From: Hymenopus coronatus
Taxonomy: Eukaryota; Arthropoda; Insecta; Mantodea; Hymenopodidae
Direction: 5' to 3'
Assembly (NCBI GenBank): GCA_030762935.1
Contig: CM060896.1
Span: 8,756,501 to 8,820,500 of the forward strand
DNA length: 64,000 bases
Below are positions 1-11,325 of the stretch, piece after piece; the first letter of the stretch is position 1; each line of letters opens with the position of its first letter. The notes beneath the pieces were generated by a model, which ran no database searches, was not told where the DNA came from, and worked only from the letters and a program-made list of their open reading frames with translations. The position numbers and the translations under genes are program-made.

Positions 1-252
1 AACAATGTGGTTCTCCCAGATGTCAAGCTGTACTGCATATCTGGCAGGTTTTATGAGGAATATGTTTGGTTAGTAGTCCAGAAGTGGTGTGTAAACACTG
101 TTTGTTTATATTTTACTGCTCTTAAGTGTTCTTTTAGTCTGCTTTCATTTTTTTTTGTTTTTTTTTTTGTTTTTGTTTTTGTTTTTGTTTTTTTTTTTTT
201 TCCTTATGTTAAAGTTGTAATCTGCGGAATCTATTTTGTAGATTCCTGATTT
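1..252 (-). pseudogene. Penelope-like GIY-YIG endonuclease fragment
   Basis: Read on the minus strand this is the GIY-YIG endonuclease end of a Penelope-like retroelement. Near 200-250 it gives GIYKIDSADYNFNIRK, and at 1-146 it gives ESRLKEHLRAVKYKQ and HHFWTTNQ. Both blocks match the + strand copies at 1147 and 31007. A T/G-rich simple repeat sits between them, where the other copies read RKAKRHLESR. The YIG half of the motif is already lost (NIR) and there are stops, so it is dead. It forms an inverted pair with the + copy starting at 1147; a DINE-like element lies in the spacer. Confidence 0.8.
147..201. repeat. T-rich (TTTTTG)n simple repeat
   Basis: A run of T tracts punctuated by single Gs. 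It lies inside the endonuclease fragment and replaces the codons between the GIY motif and the conserved LKEH block. Confidence 0.9.
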
Positions 253-257
253 TTTTT

Positions 258-1110
258 TACTTTCTCTACATGTGCTATGTACATAGTGTATAGAGAAGGT
301 ATTGTAATGCACCCAAAAATTCAATACTGAGATTTCACTGGAAATACATGTTATAGGACACCCTGAATACAAGAGAGAATTTTTAGAAAACTGTCCATGT
401 GTGTGTGTGTGTGTCTATGGGCAGCATAGCTCAAAAACAAAAAAGTCTGTCAAATACCAAACTTGGTATTTAATTTTAGTATCTTCCAAGGCTGCAACAT
501 GAAGATTTTCAAGAAAATCCCCCCAACCCCCAACTACCCTATACATGGAAAAATTTTAGAAAATTTTGATTTTCTAAAAAATGGCTCTAACGATTTTCAT
601 TAAAGTATTGTATATTAAAGATATATACCTGACAAATAAATTGTATATCTTGAATTTTCTGGGAATAGCCTCTGAAGAGTACTTTACTCTGGATGAATTT
701 TACAGAATTTTGCATAACTGGTAATCCATAAAAGAGAGAGAAAAACTTACTACACAAAAAATGTAGATCAGGATAAAACACACAATTTATGTTGTATACA
801 TTTTTTTTCATGGAGTTGATAGTTTTTCAGATATTCCTTGTTTTTAGTTTCAGCTTTGAAAAACTTATACTTTTCTCATACAGGAATTTATCAACTCCTG
901 TCCATACAAACAAAGGAACTTCAGTGACATAGCAACCAGCTTTGGACTATCAGTTTAACCTATGGTACTCCCTTATTTCCCTTCTACTTACAAGGAAGCA
1001 AGTAATAACACTATTTCTGCTAAATTTTTTTTTGATTAGCATGAAGTAAATAGAAACATAAACTTTCTAACAATAATTTGATACAGAGTCATGTGAATGG
1101 AACACATCAG
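258..1110 (+). mobile_element. DINE/Helentron-like non-autonomous element, copy 1
   Basis: This is the first of more than 20 related copies in the window. It opens with ACTTTCTCTAC (259-269) followed by the 12-bp palindrome CTATGTACATAG (275-286). It then carries a (TG)n tract at about 398-413 and a T-rich body, and closes with CATGTGAATGGAACACATC, in which ATGTG and CACAT form a 5-bp stem. No coding capacity is seen. It lies in the spacer between two divergently oriented Penelope fragments. Confidence 0.75.
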
Positions 1111-1146
1111 TTATCAGTTTTTTGTTTTTTTTTTAAGTTCTAGGAT

Positions 1147-1467
1147 TTGGTCTTCATTGCAGGAATCTACAGAATAGATTGCACAGATTGCAGCACATTT
1201 TACATAAGAAAAGCAAAAAGACATCTTGAAAGTAGACTAAAAGAACACTTAAAAGTGGTAAAATATAAACAAAGTGACAAACCAGCCATTGCACACCACT
1301 TCTGGACTACTAACCATGAAACAGCACCAAACCTGCCAGATATGCAGCAGAACTTGACATCTGGGAGAAAATCCACAGTTGATTTACCCCTTAATAAAGA
1401 TGAATTCTGTAAAGAATATAAACACATTATCAACACTGCTTTAATGGTTTTAATACTGATTTTATAA
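1147..1467 (+). pseudogene. Penelope-like GIY-YIG endonuclease fragment
   Basis: The frame reads AGIYRIDCTDCSTFYIRKAKRHLESRLKEH in two parts, then KYKQSDKPAIAHHFWTTNHE. These are the GIY...YI(G/R) core, the catalytic-arginine helix and the following conserved block of Penelope-like endonucleases. YIG has become YIR. The C-terminal W-E-K-I segment seen in the sister copies (for example DVWEKIYI at 31131) is lost here, so the domain is broken. No reverse transcriptase precedes it, so it is a 5'-truncated copy. Confidence 0.85.
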
Positions 1468-1684
1468 ATAAAAAGTTTTGAAGTTTAAATATCAAAAAGC
1501 TATTAAAGAGATTTCTACGTTTAAGAAAATAGAAGATAATTACATTTTTAAAATATTGACTTATCACCCTTGGGCAAAATAAAAATTTTACAAATATTTT
1601 CAAAGAGTATGGTATAATGTTGGTGCCTCAGAATAAGTACAGTATAAAACGGTTTTCTAAAAAGGATAAAATTTCAAAAAATAA

Positions 1685-2010
1685 GAAATCTGGCATTTAT
1701 CAATAAAATTGTTTAAATTGTGACCTTGTTTATATTGGTAAGACTAAATGTCATTTAGAAACCAGAGTAAAAGAACACTTTAGAAATATTAAATACAAAC
1801 AAATTGATAAATCAGCTGTGGCAGAACATTTTTGGAAATTTAATCATGAAATAAATCCAGATGTTAAATTATTAAAACATTTAAATGGACCCATAGATTT
1901 AAAGGTTTGGGAGAAAATATTTATATTAAAGTATAAAAATCATGCAATGAATTTTGATATACCACCAATTGACTCTCTCACAAATTTGTTTTGATTCCAG
2001 TAGTTAGCAA
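1685..2010 (+). pseudogene. Second, diverged Penelope-like GIY-YIG endonuclease fragment
   Basis: The frame reads SGIYQ, stop, NCLNCDLVYIGKTKCHLETRV, then KYKQIDKSAVAEHFWKFNHE, LKVWEKIFILKY and MNFDIPP. The GIY and YIG halves, the ETRVKEH arginine helix, the W-E-K glutamate segment and the NFD asparagine are all recognisable. One stop lies right after GIY. Sequence divergence from the copy at 1147 shows a different subfamily rather than a simple duplicate. Confidence 0.85.
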
Positions 2011-2199
2011 TGCCTTAGTACACAATGCACCTAGTGGCAGTAACCATAACAATTTAAATAAACAAGATCAAAAAGAAACAAAGCTGAGGATACAATATAC
2101 CAAGTTATTGCAAAACTAATCCTTGGATTACAAAAGATCAGTGAAGATTTGTTATAGTTATATTATATTTATGTTACTAGTTTCCTTTTACATTTATAA

Positions 2200-2440
2200 A
2201 TGCACAGTGTTAAAACCCAACACAAAACACATTGTGGAAATTGATCACTTGGTGACCACATGGCTTTGAAACCGGTCTGGTAAGTGATGCCTAAACTGTT
2301 ACAAATGCAAGTGAACTGTTGTATTGATACGTGTGAGAATGTAGCAATCACTGTGAGCACTTACCAAGAATGTCTCCACAGGGATCACTTGATGACGAAG
2401 TGCTGGGTGCTCAGGTCCTCGTGCAGCATTCCTGGTAAGT
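2200..2440 (+). mobile_element. Likely 3' region of a Penelope-like element
   Basis: Blocks such as ATTGTGGAA, CACATGGCTT and AAACTGGTCTGG, followed by an AAGTGAT block, recur in the same order at about 31200-31340. There they directly follow a Penelope endonuclease. No coding is seen. The call rests only on this pairwise resemblance. Confidence 0.4.
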
Positions 2441-2523
2441 GTTTACAGTCATTGTTTCTGAAGCTATATCATGGCAGCAAGTTAGCTGCAGTGTACTTAA
2501 TGAGCTGTTTGGTCTCTGTGCAG

Positions 2524-2699
2524 CAGAATTAGAATGAGACGGTCGGGTAGCATCGAGGTTGACAGCAGCTGGAAGGAGCTGTTTCATGAGGACCAGGTCG
2601 AGGCCAAAGAAACGGCTCTAAACCCATGGGTTCTCAAGTGTCATCGTGCTCAGCTGCAAACACTCGCTTCTAGTATTCAACCCCAAGACGCTGAACCAA
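2524..2699 (+). CDS. Ip6k: IP6K exon (first in window), N-lobe linker
   Basis: The acceptor is TGTGCAG at 2517-2523; use of the AG at 2526 is also possible. Translation begins RIRMRRSGSIEVDSSWKELF and ends NPWVLKCHRAQLQTLAS...QDAEP. The N-P-W-x-L-x-C-H segment is typical of IP6 kinases just ahead of the catalytic signature. The donor is GTATCC at 2700, a weak match to consensus. It leaves one base (A) that joins AT at 17921 to give Asn. The methionine at 2534 is internal, not a start. GC content is clearly above the surrounding intron. Confidence 0.85.
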
Positions 2700-2884
2700 G
2701 TATCCTTTACAACACATTCTTTTCTCCATAAATCCCTAATTTGTAGTTTTAAAAACCACTTAGAAGTATTTTGTGGAATTATTACTGATATATAGTGGAC
2801 TTTGACAGTGATGTGTTTTAATAATTGAAAATTAGATGATCTGATTTTGTAACACTACATCACTTACTTTTTATTTTGGAAAAC

Positions 2885-3510
2885 ATGTTTCAGAAGCCAT
2901 GTGCTTCCATTGTCAATTCCTTTGGTCGATTGCCAACATTGCTTGCTGTGGTGGTTGTCACCTGTCCCTGGTGGTGGTTTGATGAACCTCTGTATCATTA
3001 GGTTGCCTGGCATGATTTCAAAATTGAAAATGTGATTGTTTTTTTTTCCAAATATATATGTTTTCCCAAACTTTTAATTCTGTCTTCCTTGTGACATTTT
3101 TGAGTATTTTTGGGCTTCTATTTATGGTGTGTTTCTCTTTCAAAAAAGGTCAAGCTACCACAGGTTTGTCTTCTTGTTTGAGTTTAATATTTCTGTGGTG
3201 TTCTTTTGCTCTTGTTTTTATATTTCTTTTTGTTGGCCATGTAGATTTTTTCAAAGTCATTACAGCTGAACTGATATATTCCTGGTTTGTTTTCTTGTGG
3301 GATATCATCTTTTAATTTAGAATTTAAAATGTTTTTTATGGAGTGATTATTTTTTGGGACTAAATGATGTTATGTCATTTGAAGATCCTCTGGAATTTGT
3401 AGAAAAGTTGTAGGGTGGTATGTAAACTTCTTGTAAATCTTGTTTTCTTTCTGGTTTGAGTGAGTGTACTGACTTCTTTAATTCTCTTCCTATTTTTGGC
3501 CTTATTAATG
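2885..3510 (-). pseudogene. Penelope-like endonuclease 3' end, left arm of inverted pair
   Basis: Its reverse complement matches 3607-4225 closely over about 620 bp, by eye around 95% in the 3060-3250 part. On the minus strand it encodes the blocks KTRAKEHHRNIKLKQE-like and LKVWEN-like, followed by the 3' region around GGTGGTGGTTTGATG. It is truncated at the same upstream point as the right arm. Confidence 0.85.
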
Positions 3511-3606
3511 TCCAATATTTTGGCAAGTTCACAGTGTATTCTTTTTTGCCCAACTACATAGCTACAGAGCTGGATTCCGGGCAGAACTGGTGTACAAACA
3601 ATGTAC

Positions 3607-4225
3607 TAAGGCCAAAAATAGGAAGAGAATTACAGAAGTCAGTACACTCACTCAAAACCAGAAAGAAAACAAGATTTACAAGAAGTTAACATACCACTGT
3701 ACAGCTTTCTACAAATTCCAGATGATCTTCAAATGACATAACATCATTCTAACCCCCAAAAAAAATTACTCCATAAAAAACATTTTAAATTCTAAATTAA
3801 AAGATGATATCCCACAAGAAAACAAACCAGGAATATGTCAGTTCAGCTGCAATGACTGCGAAAAATATCTACTTCAGCCAAACAAAAAGAAATATAAAAA
3901 CAAGAGCAAAAGAACACCACAGAAATATTAAACTCAAACAAGAAAACAAATCTGTGGTAGCTTGGCATTTTTGGAAAGAGAAACACACCATAAATAGAAG
4001 CCCAAAAATACTCAAAAACGTCACAAGGAAGACAGAATTAAAAGTTTGGGAAAACATATATATTTGGAAATACAAGAACCGCATTTTCAATTTCGAAATC
4101 CCGGCCTACTGATTCAGAGGTTTATCATACTACCATCGGGGACAGAGACAACCACCACAGCAAGCAATGCTGGCAGTCGACAAAAGGAATTGACAATGGT
4201 AGCACATGGCTTCTGAAACATGTTT
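3607..4225 (+). pseudogene. Penelope-like endonuclease 3' end, right arm of inverted pair
   Basis: The frame at 3804-4112 contains NIYFSQTKRNIKTRAKEHHR, KSVVAWHFWKEKH, ELKVWENIYIWKYKN and FNFEIPAY. These cover the YIG (here YFS), arginine, W-E-N and N-F-E segments of a Penelope GIY-YIG domain. The GIY half is lost (QEYVSSA). The spacer to the left arm is only about 95 bp, so the transcript can fold into a long hairpin. Confidence 0.85.
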
Positions 4226-4249
4226 TCCGAAATAAAAAGGAAGTTATGT

Positions 4250-5325
4250 AGTATAACAAAATTGACTCAACTAGTTTTCAATAGTTTTTGGAAACTCTGT
4301 TTTATCCCATTTTTCAACCCAGTTGACACACACAAATGCTAAACCTAACCTATTCTCGAAACCTTGAAACCGAGTGTCCTGCAGTTCGCTATGACTTGAT
4401 GGCCTTGTTTGCTTCATACTCTTTTTTTCAATAACTCTTAGAAATCACAAGGTTCATTCAACATAAGCTTATTTTAATAAGATGACAGTCGAGAAAGTGC
4501 CAGACACTTTGGCGTTGTGTTGCTCTTGGTGTCAGAACGTTGTTAAGCATCCTGCTGTGGTAGCGTGAGGATATGCTCTCTGTGGGTTGTCGAAATGAGC
4601 GCTGTAATAGCAAGTCCTGCCAAAAAACAACATACCAGTTGAAGTTAAGGGAATAATGAGTGAAAGCAGAGTCGGGCAATGGTGCATTGATTTTAAAAGT
4701 GACTGATGAACTGCCAATGACAAATGTTTGAAAATCATCATTTCGCAATTACAGACCTTTCAGAACATTTTCGGAAAATTTCACGAAGTTTGATGCACTT
4801 CACGAGTGGCAGGATTTTCTATTGCAGGGCACATTTTGTCAACTCATAGAGAGCAAAGTGAGGAAGACACAGACCTCATGCTACCACAGCTGGATGCTTA
4901 TTGAATGTAGGAATATTCTGACACCAAGATGGCAGCTCCAGTCCATTGCCACGATAGGACTTTCTGGACTGTCCTCGTATTTTAGCTGATGCAACAAATA
5001 AACTGCTTTAAAAAATCTACAGATGCGTACCTTAGGTTCATATATACACTTGAAGGTATAAGGAGTCTTGTTGAAAACCATATTATGTCCCCCCCTGGAC
5101 GAAATCAAGGTTTACATGAATTTGCATAGTTTCTAGCATGCTTTTTCATGCATTGGCATGTGAAAAGTGGCTGTTTCAAACCTTATTATACAGATAACTT
5201 ATTTCATCTCTTCAAGTTACAAACTTCATACATATATAGTTTCTTTCCTGGAGTTGCTGAATTTCGTATCATATGCAGTAACACCCTGGTTATTTGTCTA
5301 TATGTACCTTTCCCTCTATTTGTAA
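4250..5325. other. Intronic, no recognised feature
   Basis: Short open frames of fewer than 100 codons occur on both strands at 4458-4748, but I recognise no domain. The stretch 4480-4760 is slightly richer in GC and could be an eroded element. Confidence 0.5.
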
Positions 5326-5330
5326 ATTTT

Positions 5331-6286
5331 TACTTTCTCTACACGTACTATGTACATATTTATAGAGAAGATATTGCATTCCAACCAAAAATTTGATACT
5401 GAGATTTCACCGGAAATACATGTTTTGGGTCCCCCTAAATCCAAAAAAAGCATTTTCAGAAACAGGTCCGTGTGTGGGTGGGTGTGGACAGTATAGCTCA
5501 AAAATGAAAAGGCTTGTTGAATACCAAACTTGGTATTTAAGTTTGGTTTCTCCCAAGGATGCAACACAAAGATTTTCAAGAAAATCCCCCCACCCCCAAC
5601 TACCCTTTACATGGAATTTTTTTCGAAAAGTTTTATTTTCTCAAAGTGGCTCTAACGATTTTGATTAAAATATCCTATATTAAAGATACTTTCCTGACAA
5701 ATAAAATGTATATCTTGAATTTTCTGAGAAGAGCCTCTGAAGACTTGTTTATTCTGAATAAATTTTATGGAATTTTGCATATAAATTTTACGGAATTTTG
5801 CATAACTGCTAAACTGTAAGAGATGGAAAAAAACTTACCTAACAAAAAATGTAGAGCACATTAAAACACACGATTTATGTAATATACATTTTTTTCGTGG
5901 AGTTGATTGTTTTTTTAGATATTTCTTGTTTTTGGTTTCAGCTTTGAAAAACGTATACTTTTCTCATACAGGAATTTGTCAACTGCTGTCCATACAAACA
6001 AAGGAACTTCAGTCACATAGCAGCCAGCTTTTGACTATCACTTTAACTTATGGTACTCCCTTATTTTGCTTCAACTTACAAGGAAGCGAGTAATAAGACT
6101 ATTTTTAAAATAAGAACTGAAGCTTTCCTGGCGACGTGTTAATTCAAACTCTTCTCGGGCTTCTAGCCAGGTTTGAATTAAGACTATTTTTGTTAGTTTT
6201 TCTCTATTAACATGAAGTAAATAGAAGCATAAGGTTTCTAACAATAATTTGTTGCAGAGATGTAGAGAAAGTCGTGAACATATCAG
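5331..6286 (+). mobile_element. DINE-like element, copy 2, with a 73-bp insertion
   Basis: Near full-length copy: TACTTTCTCTACAC at the left, GTAGAGAAAGTC near the right. The GTG/CAC terminal hairpin is partly deleted. At 6107-6179 a foreign 73-bp segment containing CCTGGC...GCCAGG and TTAATTCAAAC...GTTTGAATTAA inverted motifs is flanked by a repeated AAGACTATTTTT (12 bp), which looks like a target-site duplication. Confidence 0.72.
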
Positions 6287-6402
6287 ATTTTTATAGCCTA
6301 CTAACCCAATCTGTTGACTTCTTCTATAAATTACCTCATCAGTTTTATTATCATAGGCCTAGGAGAGAGTAGAAAGGAAGTAACAGTAATAAAGTACTGG
6401 GT

Positions 6403-6403
6403 T

Positions 6404-6464
<61 letters not shown>
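6403..6464. repeat. (TTC)n then (TTA)n microsatellite
   Basis: About ten CTT units are followed directly by about twelve ATT units. Confidence 0.95.
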
Positions 6465-6466
<2 letters not shown>

Positions 6467-6539
6467 GGTGGTAGTAGTTTATTTAAAATATTTGAAGGTT
6501 GTTTCTTGAGTCTCCTGTTAATAGTTACTACAATGAACT

Positions 6540-7500
6540 AAATATTTTTACAAGAAACACAAATTTTTAATGCAGTAAAATCTTATTAGTCAAAGATAAA
6601 CATGTAGGTAACTTTTTTATTCATTCAAGAGTAAGTGTACATGTTTTATTTAATACCTACTAATTATTTAAAGTTCATAGTTCAAAGTTTTTGCTTTCGT
6701 ATTTTTAAATATGTAGATTATAGTAATAACCGTATTAGGTTCTATATTGATTCTCTAATTTAGAAGACTTGAATTTTGAAAAAAATTTGTTTGAAATAAA
6801 TTCAATTTCGGACATGAAAAGACAAGGTTTGTGACTTAGTTTTGAAATGCCTCCCATAGTTTAAGTATAATTAATTTTTGTCTTTTTCTGTAAAGTTTTC
6901 CTTTTTGGACATAGTATGGTTTGCAATGATACTCATATACTCTGCCAAGTAACCACTGATATATCTATATTTAATAAAAAGCTCAACAATTTGCTCTGAG
7001 GAAAACTCAAATACACAAAAACTAACTCAGCTCACAGATGTACACTGCATCATGACACATGACAGGCTTCTTTCTCAATTTACAGCTGTTAACCAACTCA
7101 AAATAATGTATGACTGTGTCACATGATCAGCTCATACCAATGGGCAGAATAAATTAACCTTTTGGATCATTGAAAGCCATGGGTTTATCTTGTATCACAA
7201 AAAGTTCTAAGTCCAAGGAATTAGTAAAAGCTTTTAACTTTAATTACTCAAGAAGCAAGCTTTTGTGAAACATTCAAATAGAACAATGGGTCAAAATTAA
7301 CTGTAAGTACATCCTATCCTAGGTAAAAGTCTGAAATCCATTCTAGTTAAAGAGTACTACCATATTTTTATAACTGAATGGATATGTGTAAGCTAGTTGT
7401 ACAAGTTCAATGATTGTAAGATGGAGGAACAGTGTGGTAAACATAGCAAAATTAAATCAAACAATTCTCTAAAAACTAAACAATTTTGCTCTATGAGATT
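6540..7500. other. Intronic, no recognised feature
   Basis: AT-rich sequence without long frames, clear repeats or terminal inverted repeats that I can see. Confidence 0.5.
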
Positions 7501-7512
7501 AATTGTTTTTTT

Positions 7513-7640
7513 ACACAAGCCGTGTGTAGGACAGGAGTTGGATAGGTAGTCAGACTGAAAAATTCAATGCCATAGCCAGGATTTGAACCACGGATCTCCC
7601 GATCTCTAGCCGGCGAGTTATCATGGCAACAATAGTTGGC
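7513..7640 (-). mobile_element. tRNA-like SINE segment, inverted partner
   Basis: Reverse complement gives a tRNA-like stretch with CTAGAGATCGGGAGATCC and the B-box-like GTGGTTCAAATCC, then CATTGAATTTTTCAGTC and CTCCTGTCCTACACACGG. The same blocks occur in direct orientation from about 7780, so the two sides are inverted around about 150 bp. Confidence 0.65.
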
Positions 7641-7774
7641 TATACTATGAATCCTGGGACTTAAGTACTTACAACATTGTAAGTCACCATTGGGGTTCTC
7701 AAAATAATTTGAGATTACCTTGTGATTTACCAGGAAACATGCGAGTCAGTTGAGAAATTCAGTGCTATGCCGGC

Positions 7775-8265
7775 ATGTTGCCTTGGTAGTTCAGTGGCAG
7801 AGCAACGGCTAGAGATCAGGAGATCCGTGGTTGAAATCCTGGCTCTGGCATTGAATTTTTCAGTCTGACTCTACTTATCCAACTCCTGTCCTACACATGG
7901 CTAGAGACCGGGAGGAGATCGGGAGATCTGTGGTTGAAATCCCGGCGCTGACATTGAATTTTTCAGTCTGACTCTACCTATCCAACTCCTGTCCTACACA
8001 CGGCTAGAGACCGGGAGATCCGTGGCTGAAATCCCGGCTATGACATTGAATTTTTCAGTCTGACTCTACCTATCCAACTCCTGTCCTACACACGGCTAGA
8101 GACCGGGAGATCCGTGGTTCAAATTCCGGCTATGACATTGAATTTTGCAGTCTGACTCTACTTATCCAACTCCTGTCCTACACACGGCTAGAGACCGGGA
8201 GATCCGTGGTTGAAATCCTGGCTATAGCATTGAATTTTTCAGTCTGACTCTACCTATCCACTTTT
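7775..8265 (+). repeat. tRNA-like SINE head followed by ~92-bp tandem copies
   Basis: At 7780-7850 an A-box-like TAGTTCAGTGGCAGAGC and a B-box-like GTGGTTGAAATCC are spaced as in a tRNA. From about 7806 the block CTAGAGA(C/T)C...GATCCGTGG...CTCCTGTCCTACACACGG is repeated five times (starts near 7806, 7899, 8000, 8092, 8184). The period is about 92 bp; one copy carries a small internal duplication GGAGGAGATCG. Confidence 0.8.
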
Positions 8266-8269
8266 GCTC

Positions 8270-8820
8270 TATCTTGCACAGATCTGTAGAGTTATCGTTT
8301 TGAAATGCTCAGGTGTTGGCAACATTGTACTGTCTGTAGCAAGGTTAGGGCTGATGTAGAGTACAATACATGGTCTGTTGCCTAAGCTACCACATTACAA
8401 TATTGGCACATTACAGGAATCATTGTTTGTAGCCCCCCCCCCCCAATTGTATGTCACTTTTAACCCTTAATTGCATAATGTTGTACACATGCAGCAAAGA
8501 TGCTTAATCAAAGCATTTAGTATTTTTACTGGAGGACTTTTTTCTAATTTTGTATTACATTAATCTTCAGCAATAAAAATTGGGCTAGTTATGGTTATTT
8601 TATATTGTAAAATTATTAATATTTTTTGCATTAAAAGTGTAGTTTCTTTAATAGCATAATACATACAACTGCAGTTAAATGTAACCCACATCAGCATCCA
8701 AGCGTGCCATCACACCAGATATTTTACTTGGGCCCTTCCCATCCTCTACCACAGGCACAGCCAATTTGCTTGGTGTTTTACATTTTAAAAAGATTGTCGT
8801 AGACGATGGTGGATTTATCC
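8270..8820. other. Intronic, no recognised feature; short poly-C
   Basis: AT-rich sequence with a C homopolymer of about 12 at 8432-8444. Nothing else recognised. Confidence 0.45.
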
Positions 8821-8822
8821 CC

Positions 8823-9487
8823 TTAACACATTGAAGCCCAGGTGTTTCTTTAGTTGAAGGGCCAAGAAACCCAGGGTTTTTACACCTACTTTGAGTTATT
8901 ATTTACAGTACATCAATCAAATCTGCCAAAAAGTATTGGGAGAATATAAAAGTATGGTATTCAAGGATTTCTCAACAAGTAAGAAAATAGTCATAACTTC
9001 GGCATTAATTATTTTATTTTAAATACAACAAGTATCAAATATGAGTTGAAAAAATCTGCATAAAGCAGCTTACACTCCATTTATTGAAAGTTCAAAAAAC
9101 TCTACCTCGGAATCAGAATTTTCCAGAGCTTCATTTGTATATTAAATTTCAGCTTCAGTTCACAAAAGTCAAGGAAAATGCAGTATTTTAACATTTAAGA
9201 ACACAAAACATAGCAAACAAATGACCACCTTCAAGGAAAAAGGGGCTACCCGCGAGCAACTCTCCTAAATTTCCTAATAGTTGACTAAAGCAGGACAGAT
9301 GGTAGCACAAATCAGACAACCAAACAATTAGATGCATGTTCTTTGCCGCATAGCCCAAGACCGAGTTAAGGTCGTGGAATTGCATGAAAAGTGTTAGAAA
9401 TACATGCCCGAGCTATACTCGGGCATGGGCCTCATGAACATTTCGCACAGCCCGAGCTATACTTGGGCTTGGGCTTCAATGTGTTAA
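8823..9487. mobile_element. TTAA-flanked (piggyBac-type) MITE, copy A
   Basis: TTAA at 8823-8826 and 9484-9487 bracket a 657-bp element. Its ends are CACATTGAAGCCCAGG and the complement TTGGGCTTCAATGTG. A second copy lies at 22791-23586 in the opposite orientation. It carries subterminal hairpin-like repeats CCCGAGCTATAC(T/C)(C/T)GGGC near 9410-9470. No transposase is encoded. TTAA duplication is the piggyBac superfamily signature. Confidence 0.8.
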
Positions 9488-9489
9488 TC

Positions 9490-10490
9490 AAAGACAAATT
9501 AACCAAGGAGATTTTCATAATTTACTAAGTGAAATGAGAGAATCATCCATACAGTTTGTTAACCTATTAACTCTAGTTGTGCCACTCCAAAAAAACGTAA
9601 CAACCAAACCCCATTGCCCGTAGCTTTTCACCTCATTGTGACATTATGGCAAGCCATTTTAATAACACATGGAGCAGTGTTCTCATTGGTTCATTCCTAC
9701 GTTGCATGTGAATGGCCCTCAAGTGATGGTCCCTAAAGTGGTTCTCAAGGATTTCACTGATGTCTGGATCAAATTCAGCACCTGTGCCACCCGTGCAATT
9801 TCTTCTCCTGACCATTGGTTATGGGTGGCGCTGGCAGCAATTTGTTGACGAAAGACTTTGACATCCCATCGTACTTAGGTGGCATGATGCATGCAGATGT
9901 CTTACATCTCGACCCTCAAGTCTTTCAACTTTCTGTCGACAATCTCTTCCCCTATGACGTTGAGTTCCTTTACTAGGGTTGCCCGATCTCTGGGTGCTGC
10001 ATGGAGTGCCCGGGTTTGGAATGAATTCTTCGGGTTTATGGGCCAATGAGTTTAATCTACGGGCTTGAATGTCACCTTACTCATGAATAATTTTTAATAC
10101 TTTGGTTCGAATGTTAATTTCTAATTGTAACAAAAGGCTATGTTTCTATTCTTATTCTGGCAACTTTTCATTGTTGTGTCTATAGTATTCAGCTCTCATT
10201 ATTAAAGAAACACTGGCAAGTCGCAGCTCAGTCGTTATCACTTGTCAGCAGTTTACCAGCAATTATTGGAATGCTCAAATTGTGAGCGGATAAACTACTG
10301 CTATCTTTTATAATACAGAATAGTTATAGTTTGTTATTCTGTTAGAGTGAGTAATAACATTGAAATGAAGAGTTGATATCTAAAGTTGTTCCTTAAAGAA
10401 TGGTTGCAGCAGTAATAATAGTCATCGCTATAGCAGTAACTTAATTTTATTATGTTTGCAAAAATTGTGACCTTGTGACCGTAATAATAC
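9490..10490. other. Intronic, unassigned; GC-richer core 9600-10050
   Basis: The core is richer in GC than its surroundings and has two adjoining minus-strand open frames (9633-9815 and 9819-10046). I do not recognise either product. It could be an eroded coding remnant of a mobile element. Confidence 0.4.
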
Positions 10491-10496
10491 AAAAAT

Positions 10497-11325
10497 TCTG
10501 ATGTGTTCCATTCACATGACTTTCTCTATATCACTGCAACAAATTATTCTATTTACTTCATCTAATGGAGCAAAAATTAGCAGAAATGTCTTATTACTTG
10601 CTTCCTTGTTAGTAGAAACGAAATAAGGGAGTAGCATAGGTTAAAGTGATAGTCAAAAGCTGGTTGCTATGTGACTGAAGTTCTTTTGTTTGTATGGACA
10701 CGAGTTCACTAAGTCCTGTATGAGAAAAATATAAGTTTTTTATAGCTGAAACCAAAGATAAGGCATATCTCAAAAACAATCAACTCCATGAAAAAATATA
10801 TATATAACATAAATTGTGTGTTTTAAAGTGTTCTACATTTGTTGTGTGGTAAGTTTTTGTCCATCTCTTATGGTTTAGCAGTTATGCAAGATTCCGTAAA
10901 ATTGACCCAGAATAAAGTACTCTTCAGAGGCTATTCCCAGAAAATTCAAATATACATTTTATTTGCCAGGTAAATATCTTTAATATACAATATTTTAATC
11001 AAAATCGTTAGCAATTTTTTAGAACATCAAAATTTTTGAAAAAATTTCCATGTAAAGGGTAGTTTGAGGTAGGGAGATTTTTCTCAAAATCTTTGTGTCG
11101 CATCCCTGGAAGATACTAAACTTAAATACCAAGTTTGGTATTTTACCGACTTCGTTTTTGAGTTATTGTGTTGACAGACACACACAGACCTTTTTCTGAA
11201 AATACCTGTTTTTGATACATGGGACCCTAAAACATATATTTCCGGTAAAATCTCGGTATCGAATTTTTTGGTGGAGTGCAATACCTTCTCTATACAGTAT
11301 GTATATAGTACGTATAGAGAAAGTA
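10497..11325 (-). mobile_element. DINE-like element, copy 3
   Basis: Full-length inverted copy. It begins TCTGATGTGTTCCATTCACA after an A run, so the terminal hairpin end is on the left. It ends CGTATAGAGAAAGTA. Its right end abuts a mariner fragment directly. Confidence 0.75.

Noticed and set aside
258..1110. DINE-like family as an LTR or ordinary TIR transposon
   Set aside because: There are no long direct repeats, and the inverted repeats are asymmetric (terminal on one side, subterminal plus a hairpin on the other). I see no constant target-site duplication, only T-rich flanks.
2534..2731. A short separate gene starting at the ATG at 2534
   Set aside because: The frame extends upstream of the ATG to an acceptor, and the residues match the IP6K linker; the end beyond 2699 is intron.
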